A program made the position numbers and the translations under genes. Below the pieces are notes generated by a model, which saw nothing but the letters and a program-made list of their open reading frames with translations, did no database searches and had not been told where the DNA came from. A stretch of 64,000 nt of DNA, taken from Peromyscus leucopus (Eukaryota; Chordata; Mammalia; Rodentia; Cricetidae). Where the stretch lies: positions 18,229,558 through 18,293,557 of the forward strand of contig NC_051074.1 in the NCBI RefSeq assembly GCF_004664715.2, in the 5' to 3' direction. Below, piece after piece: positions 13,206-25,687 of this stretch (its first letter is position 1; each line of letters opens with the position of its first letter).

Positions 13206-13250
<45 letters not shown>
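13186..13250. repeat. (GC)n(AC)n alternating purine-pyrimidine tract
   Basis: 65 bp of unbroken purine-pyrimidine alternation: TGTGCATG, then GC dinucleotides, then AC dinucleotides. This composition favours left-handed Z-DNA. On the transcript strand it becomes (GU)n then (GC)n, about 170 nt upstream of the exon 2 acceptor. Confidence 0.95.
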
Positions 13251-13599
13251 CAGATCTGCAAGTACCACATGTCTGCTTCAGTTCAATTCTATAAAACTAT
13301 GGCTTCTCTGTTTTAATTAATATCTTTCCCAATCAGCTGAAAAGTATTTCACAGGACCTAGTGATGGGGAAGCAAGACTCATATGGGTAAATCTTTCTCA
13401 GTCTAAAATCTTGGCAGGAAAGCTTATAAAAACGCCTTTGTTTTTAAGCTAGTGAGGAAATTCTTCCCTAAGCCCTCAGAAAGGTTCACCATAAAACTGT
13501 GTTACTGCTGAAATACAACACTCATAAAGTCCCGTAATCTTCAACCCGGACAGTCAGTCTCAGTCTCACGTGAACACTTCCCAGGGATGATGAGCTGGT
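13251..13599. other. Unique intronic sequence
   Basis: No repeat or gene recognised. Confidence 0.5.
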
Positions 13600-13880
13600 C
13601 AATTCCATTTTTGGACATCTCTAAATGTTAGAAACTTTCTTCCTATATTGAGCATAAATCTGCTTCTGTGTAATTTCTACCCACTGATCCTACTTCTGCT
13701 GCCTGGAGTTACAAAGGGCGAATCTAATTCCTCTTCCACAAGGTAGTCCATAAAACATTTAGAGATGTCAGCTGCGACTGTATCCTCCTTCCTCCGTACA
13801 GGAAAATCCTTTGGTTTTCTCTGGGACGGTTCCCAGGCTCCTTCTTATTCTAAGATCCTCCTCATGCCCTCCAGTTTCCC
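13600..13880. repeat. CR1/L3-type LINE 3' fragment
   Basis: 'ctgtgtaatttctacccact', 'ctgcctggagttacaaaggg', 'tctaattcctcttccacaag' and 'aaaacatttagagatgtcag' follow the mammalian L3/CR1 3'-end pattern. Very old; orientation relative to the LINE not assigned. Confidence 0.65.
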
Positions 13881-15089
13881 AACGAGTTCTTAAAATGTAA
13901 GACCCAAGTGTAAATGAGACCTTCAGCACTGTGAGACTCATGTTTAGCCTGGGAGAAATAGACTGCTTTTATTCTCAATGCTAAATATGCTCTGACAAAG
14001 ATTCCTTTCTGAGACCCAACACTGTTCAAAAAAAAAGTGAGAGAACTACTCATTGAGTGAGTAGACCGGGCTTAAAGATTGTATCTGATGAGTGGACGTC
14101 ATCCATCACCCAGAGCCTCAGTTTCCTTGCACACTGGATAGGATAACAATGAGAATTCGCCTTGGTTGCCTCCCATGGCTCCTCAAGTCTCAGAGAAGGA
14201 AACATAAAAAGAGCATCTTGAGGTTTATAAATGATAATTCAAAAACAAGGGGAAGTTATCAGAACATTTACATTCCAGTTAGCATCCTCAAATAGGAAGG
14301 CATTTCTTAGAAACAGAACCACACCACCAGTATTTATTTCTTTGCGTTGATAATGATTATGAGTTTACCTCTTCTTCATTACTGGCAGACAATGATTTGT
14401 CAAGATGTAAGGAAAGACTGTTGCTTTAAAGGGATTTCTGAACATCAAGGTAACATCACCGCTGAAGTACAAAGAAAAGACACTGCAATGTTGAGATAAA
14501 AGGTGGCTGGGCTATGAATCATCAGTACTCAAGAGGAGCCTGACAGTTCTGGACGAGAGCCAGACAAGAACTGCAGCAGAAGGCGATGCCCAGATGCACT
14601 TTATCCTATTATATTATTATTATTATAGATTTTAAAGACATCCAAGGGGGGAGTTTTTCCTTTCCCTAAGTGTCACTCATGCTAGCTTGACTAGCATTTG
14701 AAAGTGCTCAAATTGAAAGGGAAAATTAAAAACTGTCGTTACCTGGACTCATTCTGTTATTCTTTTATTCTATAATTCTGTTATTCTACAATTAAAAGCC
14801 ACATTGTCAGGTTCCTTTGGCACCTCGGGTTTAGTTTATCTTTTCCACTTTTCTCTATTAGCGTCACTAAAATTTTAATAAAGCACACTATGGAACTGAA
14901 AACCCATCCTCCACTGGGTTGATCAGTAATCCCCTCAGGTGATGCTGGACTTTCAGGTGAGGTAAGTGAAGTACTCAGGTGCCTATTTTAAACATGTGAC
15001 GACGGTTCTAGAAGCTAATATTCTTCGATCAGTTGCTGAAGATGATAATCTATCATAGTCCATTTCCACTTCTGTTTCAGATCCTTGTT
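13881..15089. other. Unique intronic sequence
   Basis: Nothing recognised except a short (ATT)n patch at about 14607-14627. The plus and minus ORFs at 13862-14295 are unremarkable. Confidence 0.5.
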
Positions 15090-15215
15090 TTGCTTCTCTG
15101 TGTTTCGAGACATGGTGTTACGTAGCAGAGGCCATACTTGAACTTGCTATGTTGTCAAAAGCGGTCTTGGACCCCATCACCTCCTGTATCTACCTCCTAG
15201 GATTATAGGCCTGCT
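15090..15215 (-). repeat. Old B1-like SINE (antisense)
   Basis: 'ctctgtgtttcgagacatgg', 'ttgaacttgctatgttgtc' and 'ctacctcctaggattatagg' resemble a diverged antisense B1/proto-B1 monomer. Confidence 0.55.
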
Positions 15216-15504
15216 TTGTTTCGGATCTTTAATTTGCACATTTGTTTACTAATGCATATGTCAAAGAATAGGCAATCTATAAATAAAACAATGACTAACT
15301 GAAATCCATGAAAGGCATTATATAATGTGCTCAGGTATGAAAGAAAAAAAATAGGGTTAGATATTCCAATTTTATACCAAGGTCCCCCTTTTGGGTACAA
15401 AGTGGTCATGGCCTTCTTACTGTGAAGGAACACACAAGCACGACTAATATTATTGAGTACTACTAGGGTGCATTCATTATTTCAGTTTACTATCCATCAC
15501 ACCA

Positions 15505-15662
15505 CCACAGAATATTCATTGTTATTGTATCCATTCAAGAACAAAGAAACTGAGATTAAGGAATCAAGTGATGTGCCCAGTGTTCACAGCTAGTAAAAAG
15601 TAGAGGGAAATTGAAACCAAAGCAGTCTGACCTCAGAGCTAATGCTCTTCATATTACATTTC
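15505..15662 (-). repeat. MIR SINE (antisense)
   Basis: 'gaacaaagaaactgagatta', 'gatgtgcccagtgttcacag', 'ctagtaaaaagtagagggaa' and 'agcagtctgacctcagagct' are a good reverse-complement MIR match. Confidence 0.85.
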
Positions 15663-15879
15663 CTAAGAGATTAAATTGCTAACATCAAGTCCATAGGCCC
15701 GCTTCGTATTCCCTAGAGGGACAATTCTCATTCTCAGTGGGGTTTCAGTTCTCTTTCCCATTCACTGATATAATAAGCATTCGTTGTACTGGGGGATCTG
15801 TGTATGTTTCTACATATATGAAATACGTATACTATGAAATACTCAAAACAACTATATCGAGTCATTACACTGTGTTTGC

Positions 15880-16012
15880 ATTACCAATCAGGAACAACAT
15901 CCAGAGAGGATATTATCCTCTTATCTCAATTTTTCACAATAAATAAGTATTGGGGTTAAAATCAGAACCCAAATCTTCCTTGGTTCTGAAGCTTATTCTG
16001 TCTGTGAAACCA
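15880..16012 (-). repeat. MIR-related SINE (antisense, diverged)
   Basis: 'ggggttaaaatcagaaccca', then 'aatcttccttggttctgaag', and a preceding 'cttatctcaatttttcacaa' resemble antisense MIR/MIR3. Confidence 0.5.
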
Positions 16013-19000
16013 CAATGGCCCCACAGTGCGACAGCTCCACCATTGTAACAACTTCTCGTCTTAAAATGGCACCCTCTTAAAACGGTGGGTACCGGTTTAC
16101 TTTAAGGCGACACCAACCTAGGACAAGCCCCGCTTCTCTTGCCTGCCTACCCACTTGCTTCCAAAATCCTAAACCAAAAGCTAAGGGGAACACCAGCATT
16201 TAAAATAAGCCTCAGATGGCAGTGTTAGCTCTTGACTCATGTACATTAGTCTTCTAGTCTTGCACAGAATAAAGTGTTGTTAGACTCAGCAGCCACTCAC
16301 ATAAAGGGATCTTTTTTTCCATCAGGAAACAGTTTTCATGAGCGGGGGCTCACATTAAAGAAGAAACACACATCTAGAAAGGATGATTTTGCATGCCAAT
16401 GTTTACAGGTGCTATGGGTGACAGCCATGGCTTTAGCAGGTTAGCAAATGTCTTAGGGCCTTTCCTGCAAGCGCCTTCTCTCTCTTTTTTTTTAACTCCC
16501 TCTGATTTTACCACTGTGTCTGTAGCTGTGACCTCTTTGACATCGCTGTATCTTTTTAAAAACTGTACTATGTGGGAGCTCACCAATCAGGCAGCCATCG
16601 TTCATCTAGTCTCTACTAAACTATCACTGTGGTTCACTCTGTAAAAGCATGAACGCTCACTATATTTGGTAAGCAGGTTTCATCTGCATAAAGCGGTTAA
16701 CAATGGGACTGTTTGCATCAGTGTAAATATCTTAGGAGCCAAAAGCATCTCGAAGGCATGGAAAGAGAGCCCCTGTTTCTCACTGGGATACATAGCTCAT
16801 CAGATCAATCCTCTACACAATATATAATAAAATAGATTCTCTTACAGCAAAAATATATTTTACGCATCTATCAAACTTTGGCCATAGACTGGTTGAGGGT
16901 CAATGTCATGTATATTACAGAAGGTCCATTTTTTACTTGATTAATAAGAAAATTCAGCACAAAAATTAAGTCGCTGTAATCATCCCTAATACCCAGAGGG
17001 AGGCATAAACTTGGTGGGAAGTTGGAGAGGATGGAGGCAAACTAACAGGTTAGAGGAAAGGCACATTCCTGAAGACGACTTGTGGATGTGACTACAGCAG
17101 TAGGGATGGGAACTGGGAAGCATGCCTCTAAACGCAGGTAAGTGAATGCGGCTCAGAGTATTTGACGGGTGACTTTCCATCCTATTGCTAAATGTGGTCT
17201 TGATTATCAATTTACAACCACTGTCAATGTATCTCTTCCCCTACTTAACCTGTGCAGTGGACGTGAATCATGACTCGAATCTCAAAACTCAAATCAAATA
17301 GAGACAAGAGATGACGATTTGTCTTTTCATTTAGTTCTCGATACTGTGCCCTCAAATTCTAGAGATTAAACTTAAATATCATTTGACAGCACCACTTAGC
17401 TTGAACCATAACATCTCTGTCCTCCTAACTACTTTATTTCCCACTCTGGGTCACTGGAAAAATGGACCATCTAGTCCTTGAGGACTTGGGTTCGTTATCA
17501 GTGGAGTTCTTAACTTAATCCTGTCCTTTGGTGACTCTTTGTCAAAGCAAACAGACACCGCCCAGCTGTCTTTGTCCCTGGATGGTTTTTCAGGTTACTG
17601 ACCTTCCTTCCTCCTCTGCCATATGCCCCTGTGTTGTGGGTATTGACAGCTAGCGAGGGCAAACAACAAAAAGATGCGAGCCGTGGCCTGGGTTTCAGCA
17701 TACAGTGCAACAGGGGGCATAAGCAACCTCTGGCCATTTTCTCCGGTAGCAACCCTCCTCTCTCCATCCTCCTTTGCTAAAGCCGAAATGCATTTCATTT
17801 TAGTAGCTGGAAAAGGAAGGGGATGGTGCATATTTAAAACATTCTAAATTGGCCTTTAGCATATGTTGCTGGCACAGCAGAGAGCCTGCTTCCAGGGAAA
17901 TACATAGTGAGGTATTTCATCAAGCAGCTCCTGAGTGACGTGGCTTCACTCCATAAATACAGAAACAGCATCACTGGAAGGAGACAGTGCCATTAGAAGT
18001 GAGGACGCTTCGGGGCACTTTGACTCCCCTCAGGGTAGTATCTTAAAGGACTCCACAATGAAAATGTTATTTCTCCCCAATCGGATAGTTGATTACTACA
18101 TTTTAAATATATTCTAATATGTCAAGAGGTGATTGTTTTAACATTCCTATTTGAACAGGACTCCGCTGTCGCTTCTTTAATTATAGGGCAACCTAATATA
18201 TTACATTCTGGAACTGAAATGCAAAAGAAGAATGTGATTTATGATCAAAGATTAAGCAAATTTATCAGCTCAGGGTTCTTCTCAAATTTTAAACTAAATC
18301 TAGAGTGAATATGTCCCGGCAGCACTGTCTTTCAATTCCACTAGTTTTGATTTAGAGTCTAATTACAGAATAAGATGTCTGTTAGCTGGAAGAACTCCTC
18401 ATTTGTCCGAAAAGGACCCAGTGGGCCCTGTAAGAGATGTGGGCTTTGGTTTATAAATGTACTTCTGTGCAATGGGCAGGACAGCCCTGTTACATAACAT
18501 GCTTCTCCCCGGCTCCTTCTGCTCTTTCTCTCAGCGCAGAATGCACACCTTATGCTCCCTATCCTAAATCTGAAGATGTTCATTTTTTGTTTTGTTTTGT
18601 TTTCTTGCAGAGGTTTAAGCATGGAAATACAAACAGCGAGTGAAACTTGGCCTGGATAAATGGTAGCGCTATCACCAAGGGCTGAACAAATACTTGTTTT
18701 GCTCATTTCAAACTTTTCCCCTCTCTCCTGGGCTAACACAGGAGGGTCTTTAGGATGCATTGGTAATGGAGAGAGCTCTTGGAGTGTGAGGCATGGGTGG
18801 TTTCAGTGCAACCAGGGCAGTTGAAGCTGGAAATGTCCAGGTCTATCTCTTCCAGGTTCTGCAGTACAACAGTATCAACTGCTATTCCTAGAAGAGTGGA
18901 CACTCGCAAACTGGAAGGGGAACCTGCTTCCATATGTATTTCAGGGATGTGTCCTCTTTCCTCTTGCTGGTGAAATGCAGTCTAGTATGTGCTACCTATA

Positions 19001-21039
19001 TGCGGTGTGTGCACCAATAGCTTTGGCTGCATTATGGACGCTTTCATCTGAGGAAGTGTGAGATGCTGATGAAATATTTACTACACAGATTTAAATGCTG
19101 TGCTGATCCATTCATGAAGATGCCGAACAGAATTCATTGACGTGAAGGTCTGCGGCATGGCAGCTTTTCATTAACTGTTGGGAACAGGAATAAGACATAA
19201 GATTCCTGACTGGATACTCAGAATTCATCACTAGAATAGTATGCTAACTTAGGACTTTGGTCTTTCTCTCTCTGTACCATGTGTGTGCGCTTCAAAGTCC
19301 CATATCCAATATTAATTATCCTTACTAAATGATAAGAATCTTAAACAGCTCTTGCTTGTTGCTATTCTAGTATTAGGCACACCAGTCTTAACGGCTTTTT
19401 AAAAACTGTACTTCCTCTGAGCATCACCTGCTTCAATCAAACACAAGGCACACAGAATGTTCTCTCTCCCCATGTTTTAACTCATTTGGAGCTTGTTTTA
19501 TTAGCTTGACAGAGGAGCTCCAAAGGAAACAAAGCATTAAATTGGCAGAGCCTAAACAAGACTTTCCTCTAGGAAGGGACTGGGTATTTTGGGTGACAGT
19601 CTAATTGCTTTTAAGCCCCCGATGAAGCCTAGAGCATGGAGCGAGAGGGAGTCAATGTCAGCAGGCCAAGTCAGCCTGTTTACCAGGCAGAGCCCTAACA
19701 AGACCGACACATCACAGATCATGTCAAATAGTTTTCGAAAGGGGATTTTGAAACAAAAATAAAGAATTAGCGTCTGGCAATCAGTGTGGTCCTAACATGG
19801 GTCACTTACACAACGCAGAACAGGCTGTTTCTCATTATGTCTGCTGGCCAGGAGCTTTCCACAAAGCTAGGCAGCAGGCTCTAAGCCATCTGGACTTTTA
19901 GGGCCTCATAAGGATGTGGGGCAGAGACCCTGCCACATACAGACTTGAGCAGAAAAAGGTGCAGAAAAAGAATCATCAAGTAGGTTACACAGTCAATGTC
20001 TCAGGAAAAAATTGAACAAACTGATTCTGACCAAGGGATGTGGGCGTCTACGAAACCCACGAACCACCTGCCAAACTGCTCACTTCTAAGTATGTGGGAT
20101 AGTAGCATCCAGCAGAATTCCAGGCCATTCTTAGTTTCAAAACTAGTAACAGCAAAGAGTAATTATAAATCCCGACTTTCTTCACCAAGTCAAGAAGAGG
20201 TTTTGGGAAAATAATGATTTGATATTTCTTAAATACATGATATATAAGCACTGAAATATTTGTATGAGCTGAGGGTAACTTTTTGAAAGTTATCTTCCAA
20301 GTCCCAGAATTATCTCTGATTTTTCGACAACTGGATTTTCCAGGACCCATGAGGAATTAGTATTACTCTATATTAATTTATTGGTAAACAAGCAAAACAC
20401 AGTAAGCCAGGAGAAAGGAAAAATGCATGTTTTACGTGACCCTTGCCAGCCAAAAGGGAGCATGCATGCCACGGAATAACTATAGTAATATCATCTAATA
20501 GAAGTTTCAGTCTGTAAGGCAGAAATCAGTGTTGTTGCTATGCAAGAGGTAGCTAGGTGCACAGGCCACTTAGGACCTTCTGAGGAGCTCAATCAAAATC
20601 TGACTGGGAACCAAGTTAAGAACTGAAAGGAGATGAAATCTAGAGTATCAAGAAACTAGATGTTCACTACATTCATAAACAGTAAAGAATATGGGTGGAT
20701 TCAGGGGGAAACTGGGACACATCCGTAGGTATCTTATCCTTCCGTCTCCTTGAAGTCACTGCAGCATCTACTACCTCTACCATGAGTACCTGCGCTTTGC
20801 TGGGTACCCAAAGAAGGGAAATTTTAGCTCAATAACAGATCCAAGAAATGTAAAACACGTAATAATCTTATGGATTCTGGGTCGCTATATCAAATTTTCA
20901 GGAGAGTTTCATGGTATGACAAACAAAGGTCAAGATCATGAAACAGAGCGATGGTGGACTACAAGGTGGGAAGACACAACCAGGACTGTTGTTCGAGCAA
21001 TGTGAGAGAATTATGCCTAGCCGAGTAGACAACTTAAGC
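16013..21039. other. Unique, SINE-free intronic sequence
   Basis: About 5 kb without a recognised SINE. Only a (TTTTG)n patch at about 18585-18605 stands out. The 133-codon minus ORF at 18359-18760 lacks any recognised motif. The low SINE load may reflect constraint but is only suggestive. Confidence 0.5.
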
Positions 21040-21305
21040 ACCTAAGGCAGAATTAAAGTTTCTCTCTTGTCATTAAGTCCTCTATTCAATTACCATCTAT
21101 CGGGGTAATTAAACACTGGAAAGTGATGCCAAGCTAATTGTTAGATTATGATAATTACATGTCTTTGCTACGCTACAGCTGATCAAAATAAGATGTGGTC
21201 CCGTGCTCTTAGCCGAAGCCGCTCTGTAATCGCAGACTTCCGTACAGCACCAGGCCGTTTATTACTAATTCATTACAAATCAGGCGAAGAAGCTTATTAT
21301 TTGTA
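21040..21305. other. TAAT-rich block, candidate enhancer
   Basis: Unique, non-repetitive sequence with TAATTA at 21106 and 21152, TAATTG at 21135, its reverse complement CAATTA at 21088, and TAATTC at 21266. Such clusters fit homeodomain binding. Function is inferred only. Confidence 0.3.
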
Positions 21306-21313
21306 ATGTTGCG

Positions 21314-21326
21314 CCCCCCCCCCCCC
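21314..21326 (+). repeat. C13 tract
   Basis: Thirteen C; G13 on the Efna5 transcript strand. Confidence 0.9.
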
Positions 21327-21631
21327 ACCAAGTCTCCTGGAACAAGACTCCCAAAAGGTTAAGCACAAACTGCTGCCTCTCATTGGCCCATTTCCATCCC
21401 AATTACACAGCTGAGCAGCACTGAGTGCCTCCATTTGCGAGGGTTCAGCAGACGGCTTCACAAAACCCTGCAGTCGCCTCTCACACTGGCAGGGACACCC
21501 AAGACTCCTTTCAGCCTCTGCCAGCCACTGTTCTCTTCTGAGCTGTGTCCCAGGCAACCAGAAGCTGGCAATCCAGAGGCTCCTTGGGTCTGGAGACTCC
21601 CGTCTGCTCAGGTCAGGCCCAAAGCAGGCAG

Positions 21632-21675
<44 letters not shown>

Positions 21676-22149
21676 CAGTGAGAAGATGTGGAGAATACAA
21701 ACTGCCTGACACCCAGTCTCTCGCTGTTGCTTAACCCCGAGTGGGGAGAGGAAATCAAATTTCTCAGCCATCAACCAGTCACCACCCAAGGGTGACTCAG
21801 ATCTTTGTGAATAAAGACCAGTATTAATTCATCATTCTTAGGGCTCCACCAGACCAGAATGCCCGAGGATTAGGAACATCTCCCACCTCCTAGCCACCAT
21901 CCCCCTAGCCAAGTCAGGCCACTGCTTGAAGCCTGGCAAGGTAGACAGGCATTTTTTCCCCCTGTTTTTATCTTGGGACTTCTGAAGCTTTCCCCTAAAG
22001 CTATCATCACCAGAGAATGTGTATGGAAAGGAAGCACAGAGTTAGCGCCAGGCTAAAGCTTAGTAACCTGCTACAAAGTGCACATCACGGTCTGCTGTCT
22101 ATGTGAGACATGCTCTTTTCATCCATATTTGCAGCGTTACACACATTAT
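21327..22149. other. Unique intronic sequence with long T tract
   Basis: Apart from the T38 run, no repeat is recognised. The 153-codon minus ORF at 21297-21758 is an artefact: it is largely a poly-Lys and poly-Gly read-through of the homopolymers. Confidence 0.5.
21634..21671 (+). repeat. T38 homopolymer
   Basis: 38 consecutive T, or an A38 run on the Efna5 strand. No SINE body is evident next to it on either side, so it is not clearly a retroposon tail. Confidence 0.9.
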
Positions 22150-22450
22150 GTATCTCTATCCTCAGATGACTTATGCTGAAAGCCGAACCTCTGTACGAAT
22201 GTATTTGGAGACAGGGTCTTTATGAGGGTAATCAAGGTTAACAGGTAGAGCCCTTATCCAATAGGATTAGGGTCCTCTCAACAGGAGACAGCAAAATGCT
22301 CCCTCTGTCGGCCATGGGAAGACAGGGTGAGAAGGGAACCCTAACCAACCCCTACTGGATCTTGCTATTATTGACTCCAGAAAGTCAATCTGATACTTAA
22401 GTTACCAAGACTATTGTAGTTTGTACCAGCAGACTGGGTGACTAAAACAT
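22150..22450 (+). repeat. MaLR (MLT1/MST-type) LTR relic
   Basis: 'gagacagggtctttatgagg', 'gtagagcccttatccaatag', 'tcggccatgggaagacaggg' and the end 'cagactgggtgactaaaaca' follow the order of mammalian MaLR LTRs. Diverged solo LTR; no coding internal part seen. Confidence 0.6.
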
Positions 22451-24544
22451 TTTAACATTAAATTAAGAGTATAGAAGAAAGTAGAGTGATTTCAGGTTAT
22501 AATACCATCAATGACTGTGTCATAATAAGAAAAGATGAATAATAAATGGATGAGGTGCAATCAAGAATAACTAAAAATGCCCAGGGAAGAAGGGAATGAG
22601 AGGGGAGGGAGGAGGGCAGTGTTAACCCGCTCTTGGTACCTCCCACAGCATCCTACACGTGGAGATGCTCAGTATCCGTGAGCTGTTCTGAGCAGAGAGG
22701 ACACACCATTTCCCTAAGCAGGGACACTTTTCACTTCTGAAATTAACTTGCGGCCCTACAGAAGTGACTGTATTGTCACGAGGCAACTGGGCTATCTCAC
22801 TTTTTCAGCAAGGCTTTCTTCTACTCAGAAGAAATGAGGGTGCTATGGAAAAGTCACTGCTCCGTTTTTCTCCTCCTTGACCCTGGACATTAAAACAGGA
22901 TATGCTAGCACCCTTCAAACATCACAGTGAATGTGTCTTAGGAACACAACAAACCACAAGGTACTTCTTAATATCAAGACATAGGAAATTGCCATTTAAT
23001 GCACATGTTGGCAGGTAGCCTGGGAAGGTGGCTTAAGCCTGGGAAGCTGAGAACTGCGGGTCATCCCATAAACGTGGGTTTGCACTGCTTACTATTATTA
23101 TGGTTTCTTCCCTAAAGTTATTAAAAGGATATTCATTCATACAGCTGGCTCCTATATTTACTTTTATAGCCTGAACCACAGAAAGATATATGTAAGAATA
23201 ACCCAACATTCAAAATAAGAAATGGATTGCTCTATCCCAAGGAAACATAAGAGGAGCTAAGAGATAAACAGTTCATGATTTATTTCTTAGAAACAAATCC
23301 AGGCACTTTGGGGATCCTCATGTACAATAACAGCTCTACCCACTTGAATCCTGTTTATCTCAGTGACAGACTATAGTTGATGATTTTTTCTCCATCTGCT
23401 TCGCTTTAATAAACTCTACTGTCAAAGGTATACTTTCCAAACTAGAGTTCAAAGCAAGAGTACATGGCCTTCCTCTTGAACTTTCAGAAGTTTTGGTACG
23501 GCTTTGCTACAAGGTTTGAATGAGCCACTTGTGGAGGCCCTGATTCTCAAAGGGTACCTGAGACAAGGATGATGAAACAAGGTGATAAGGGACACTCCAT
23601 GCTGGGTGACAAGTCAGCACTGTGAGCTCTGAGAAGAAAGGGTCACAACCGGCTTTCCTCAACACCCGGCAGTGGGAGCACAGATCCCGAAGTTTTACCA
23701 TGTGCACATGAACGTTTTACTGCTGTTCAGAGTGTTCTGTCTTCTCAAAGGGAGACGACAAAAGAAAAAAACAAAACATGACCTACGGCTGGTCACAAAC
23801 TCAGCACCGATGAGCTAGGTCAAAGAACAATAAATGGGTTTATGAATCGTGTGGGAGCTGCTAAATCAGCCAGGAACATAGACACAGAATCTGTGTCCAA
23901 TGTAGAATAAATGTGACTATAGCTCATCATCCAATTTATTTACAGAAAAGGCCAATTTCATTTGTTGAAGTTTTAATTCAACATCTGGTTCCCACTTTGT
24001 ACATGCCAAATATTTAATTAAAATCATAACCCATTTTATGTGCTAAAGGGAACTTGTATTTTTCCCCCATCCTTCAAATTAAATACCAAATACACCCCTC
24101 AGCTCTATCTCAGAGAAGTAGGGTGTAGGTACACAGGAGATGCACTTTGGTGAACTCAGAATTTCTGACTCAGAATAAAATACCCTGCAGCTGAGAAACA
24201 AGATTCACAAGAGGAAAGACCTAAGATCTACCCAAAGACAACAAGTCAGCCAACAGCAGAAAGGCAGAGGTCAGAAGTCCCTAAAGGCACATGACTCCCA
24301 AGTGGATCATGTGACATGCTTTGCCCAGGTAGGTACCAAAGAAACACAGTCTACAAGATGGATTAAGAACAGCGTCCACCGTTGGTATTGCTAAAGCCCA
24401 AGCAGTAGCTTACTGTGACATCCCAAGGCTGGAGGAAATGGCCTGGCATGGTTTACTGCCATGCGAAAGCACATGATCGGAAGCACATGATCTGCTTCAG
24501 CTTAGGGTCTGAATTCTAAGCAGCTACAAACTGTCCTTGCTTTA
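22451..24544. other. Unique intronic sequence
   Basis: No transposable element recognised. A 12-bp direct repeat 'aagcacatgatc' occurs at 24467 and 24481. Confidence 0.5.
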
Positions 24545-24726
24545 CATAACTTATTTATTTTTATTTTATGTGCATTGGTACTTTGCCTGCATGTAGGTCT
24601 GTGTGAGGGGGTCAGATCTTGGAGTTACAGACAGTTCTGAGCTGCCATGTGGGTGTTTGGAACTGAACCGGGTCCTCTGGAAGAGCAGTCTGTGCTCTTA
24701 ACCGCTGAGCCAACTCTCTAGCCCCT
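24545..24726 (-). repeat. B2 SINE (antisense)
   Basis: 'tttgcctgcatgtaggtctg', 'ttggaactgaaccgggtcct' and 'gctcttaaccgctgagccaa' are reverse-complement B2. Confidence 0.92.
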
Positions 24727-25284
24727 ACAAACTCTTAACCTCCTAGAAGAAATGAACTGAAAAGGCCCATGGGGCAGAAAAATGTTTTTGTTTTATTTTT
24801 GGTGTAAATAAAGATTTCTGGTATTAAAGCTAAAGAAATAAACCTCCGTATGCAAACTTCTGATAGAACATTAAACTTAGCTTCGTTTATTTTCCAAATC
24901 AGGGTTGTGGCTTTAATATATAATTAATACCTCTAAAGATGATGGATGTTTGAAAGTAAATGAAAACATAAATACTATTGTTCTCTGATTTAAAAAGTTA
25001 TGCCACCTGAGAGGAGACTGGGCCGGTTCTCAGGATGAGAAAAGTTATAAGACAACTCAAAATCGGACACATCATTCCTGGCTTTCTTACTGGTCATGGC
25101 AATGCAGCATCTTCAAGCACAAGCTGAACTGGAATTCTCAGCACCGTATATGTAGTTACATGTTACACACTGTGAGTGCCTCTCAAACAAACTTCAACAT
25201 TCACTTTTGATTCAACAGTCACAACTAAGCTCTTCCAGCAAAAACACTAAAATTCTACCTAAACGCATCTCTAAAATACCATTT

Positions 25285-25410
25285 TATTTTATTTTCATTA
25301 ATTTTTTTTTGAAATTAAAACATAATCACATCACCCCCTCCCTCCATCCAACCAGTCTCTCAAGTTGTTCTCCTTTGTGTCCCGGACTCGCTCATGCTGA
25401 CGACTCTTAA
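25285..25410 (-). repeat. L1 3' end fragment (antisense, tentative)
   Basis: A T-rich run, then 'ttgaaattaaaacataatca', 'caccccctccctccatccaa' and 'tctcctttgtgtcc', resembles the antisense 3' UTR of rodent L1. Confidence 0.45.
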
Positions 25411-25664
25411 CCTACAGGAATTACAAGTGTGTGTATCATGCACGGTGTAAGCCTGTCAAAGGTGAGCCTGCTGATGCTCCCTTGATACTTCATAGTCAGC
25501 AACAATTACATTAGAACCTGACTTCTCCATCCAGACTACAATGAGATACACAAAAGGATGGGTTTGGAAAGATCATGTCATACAGATATTTGCTTTCAGG
25601 ACTGGAAATTATCTATTTTTTTTTAACTCTCCAGAGAGAACTTCAGTCTTAAATAGTACTTCCT

Positions 25665-25687
25665 CCCCCCCCCACCCCCCCACCCCC
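25665..25687 (-). repeat. C-rich tract, G-quadruplex-type on minus strand
   Basis: Runs of 9, 7 and 5 C separated by single A, giving G5-T-G7-T-G9 on the transcript strand. Confidence 0.8.

Noticed and set aside
18359..18760. 133-codon minus ORF
   Set aside because: No recognisable motif, overlapping ORF on the other strand, no promoter or polyadenylation context.
21634..21671. T38 as a retroposon tail
   Set aside because: No SINE, LINE or processed-gene body is recognisable on its upstream (minus-strand) side, and no target duplication was found.
21297..21758. 153-codon minus ORF, the longest in the window
   Set aside because: It is built from the translated A38 run (poly-Lys) and the G13 run, with no homology in between.
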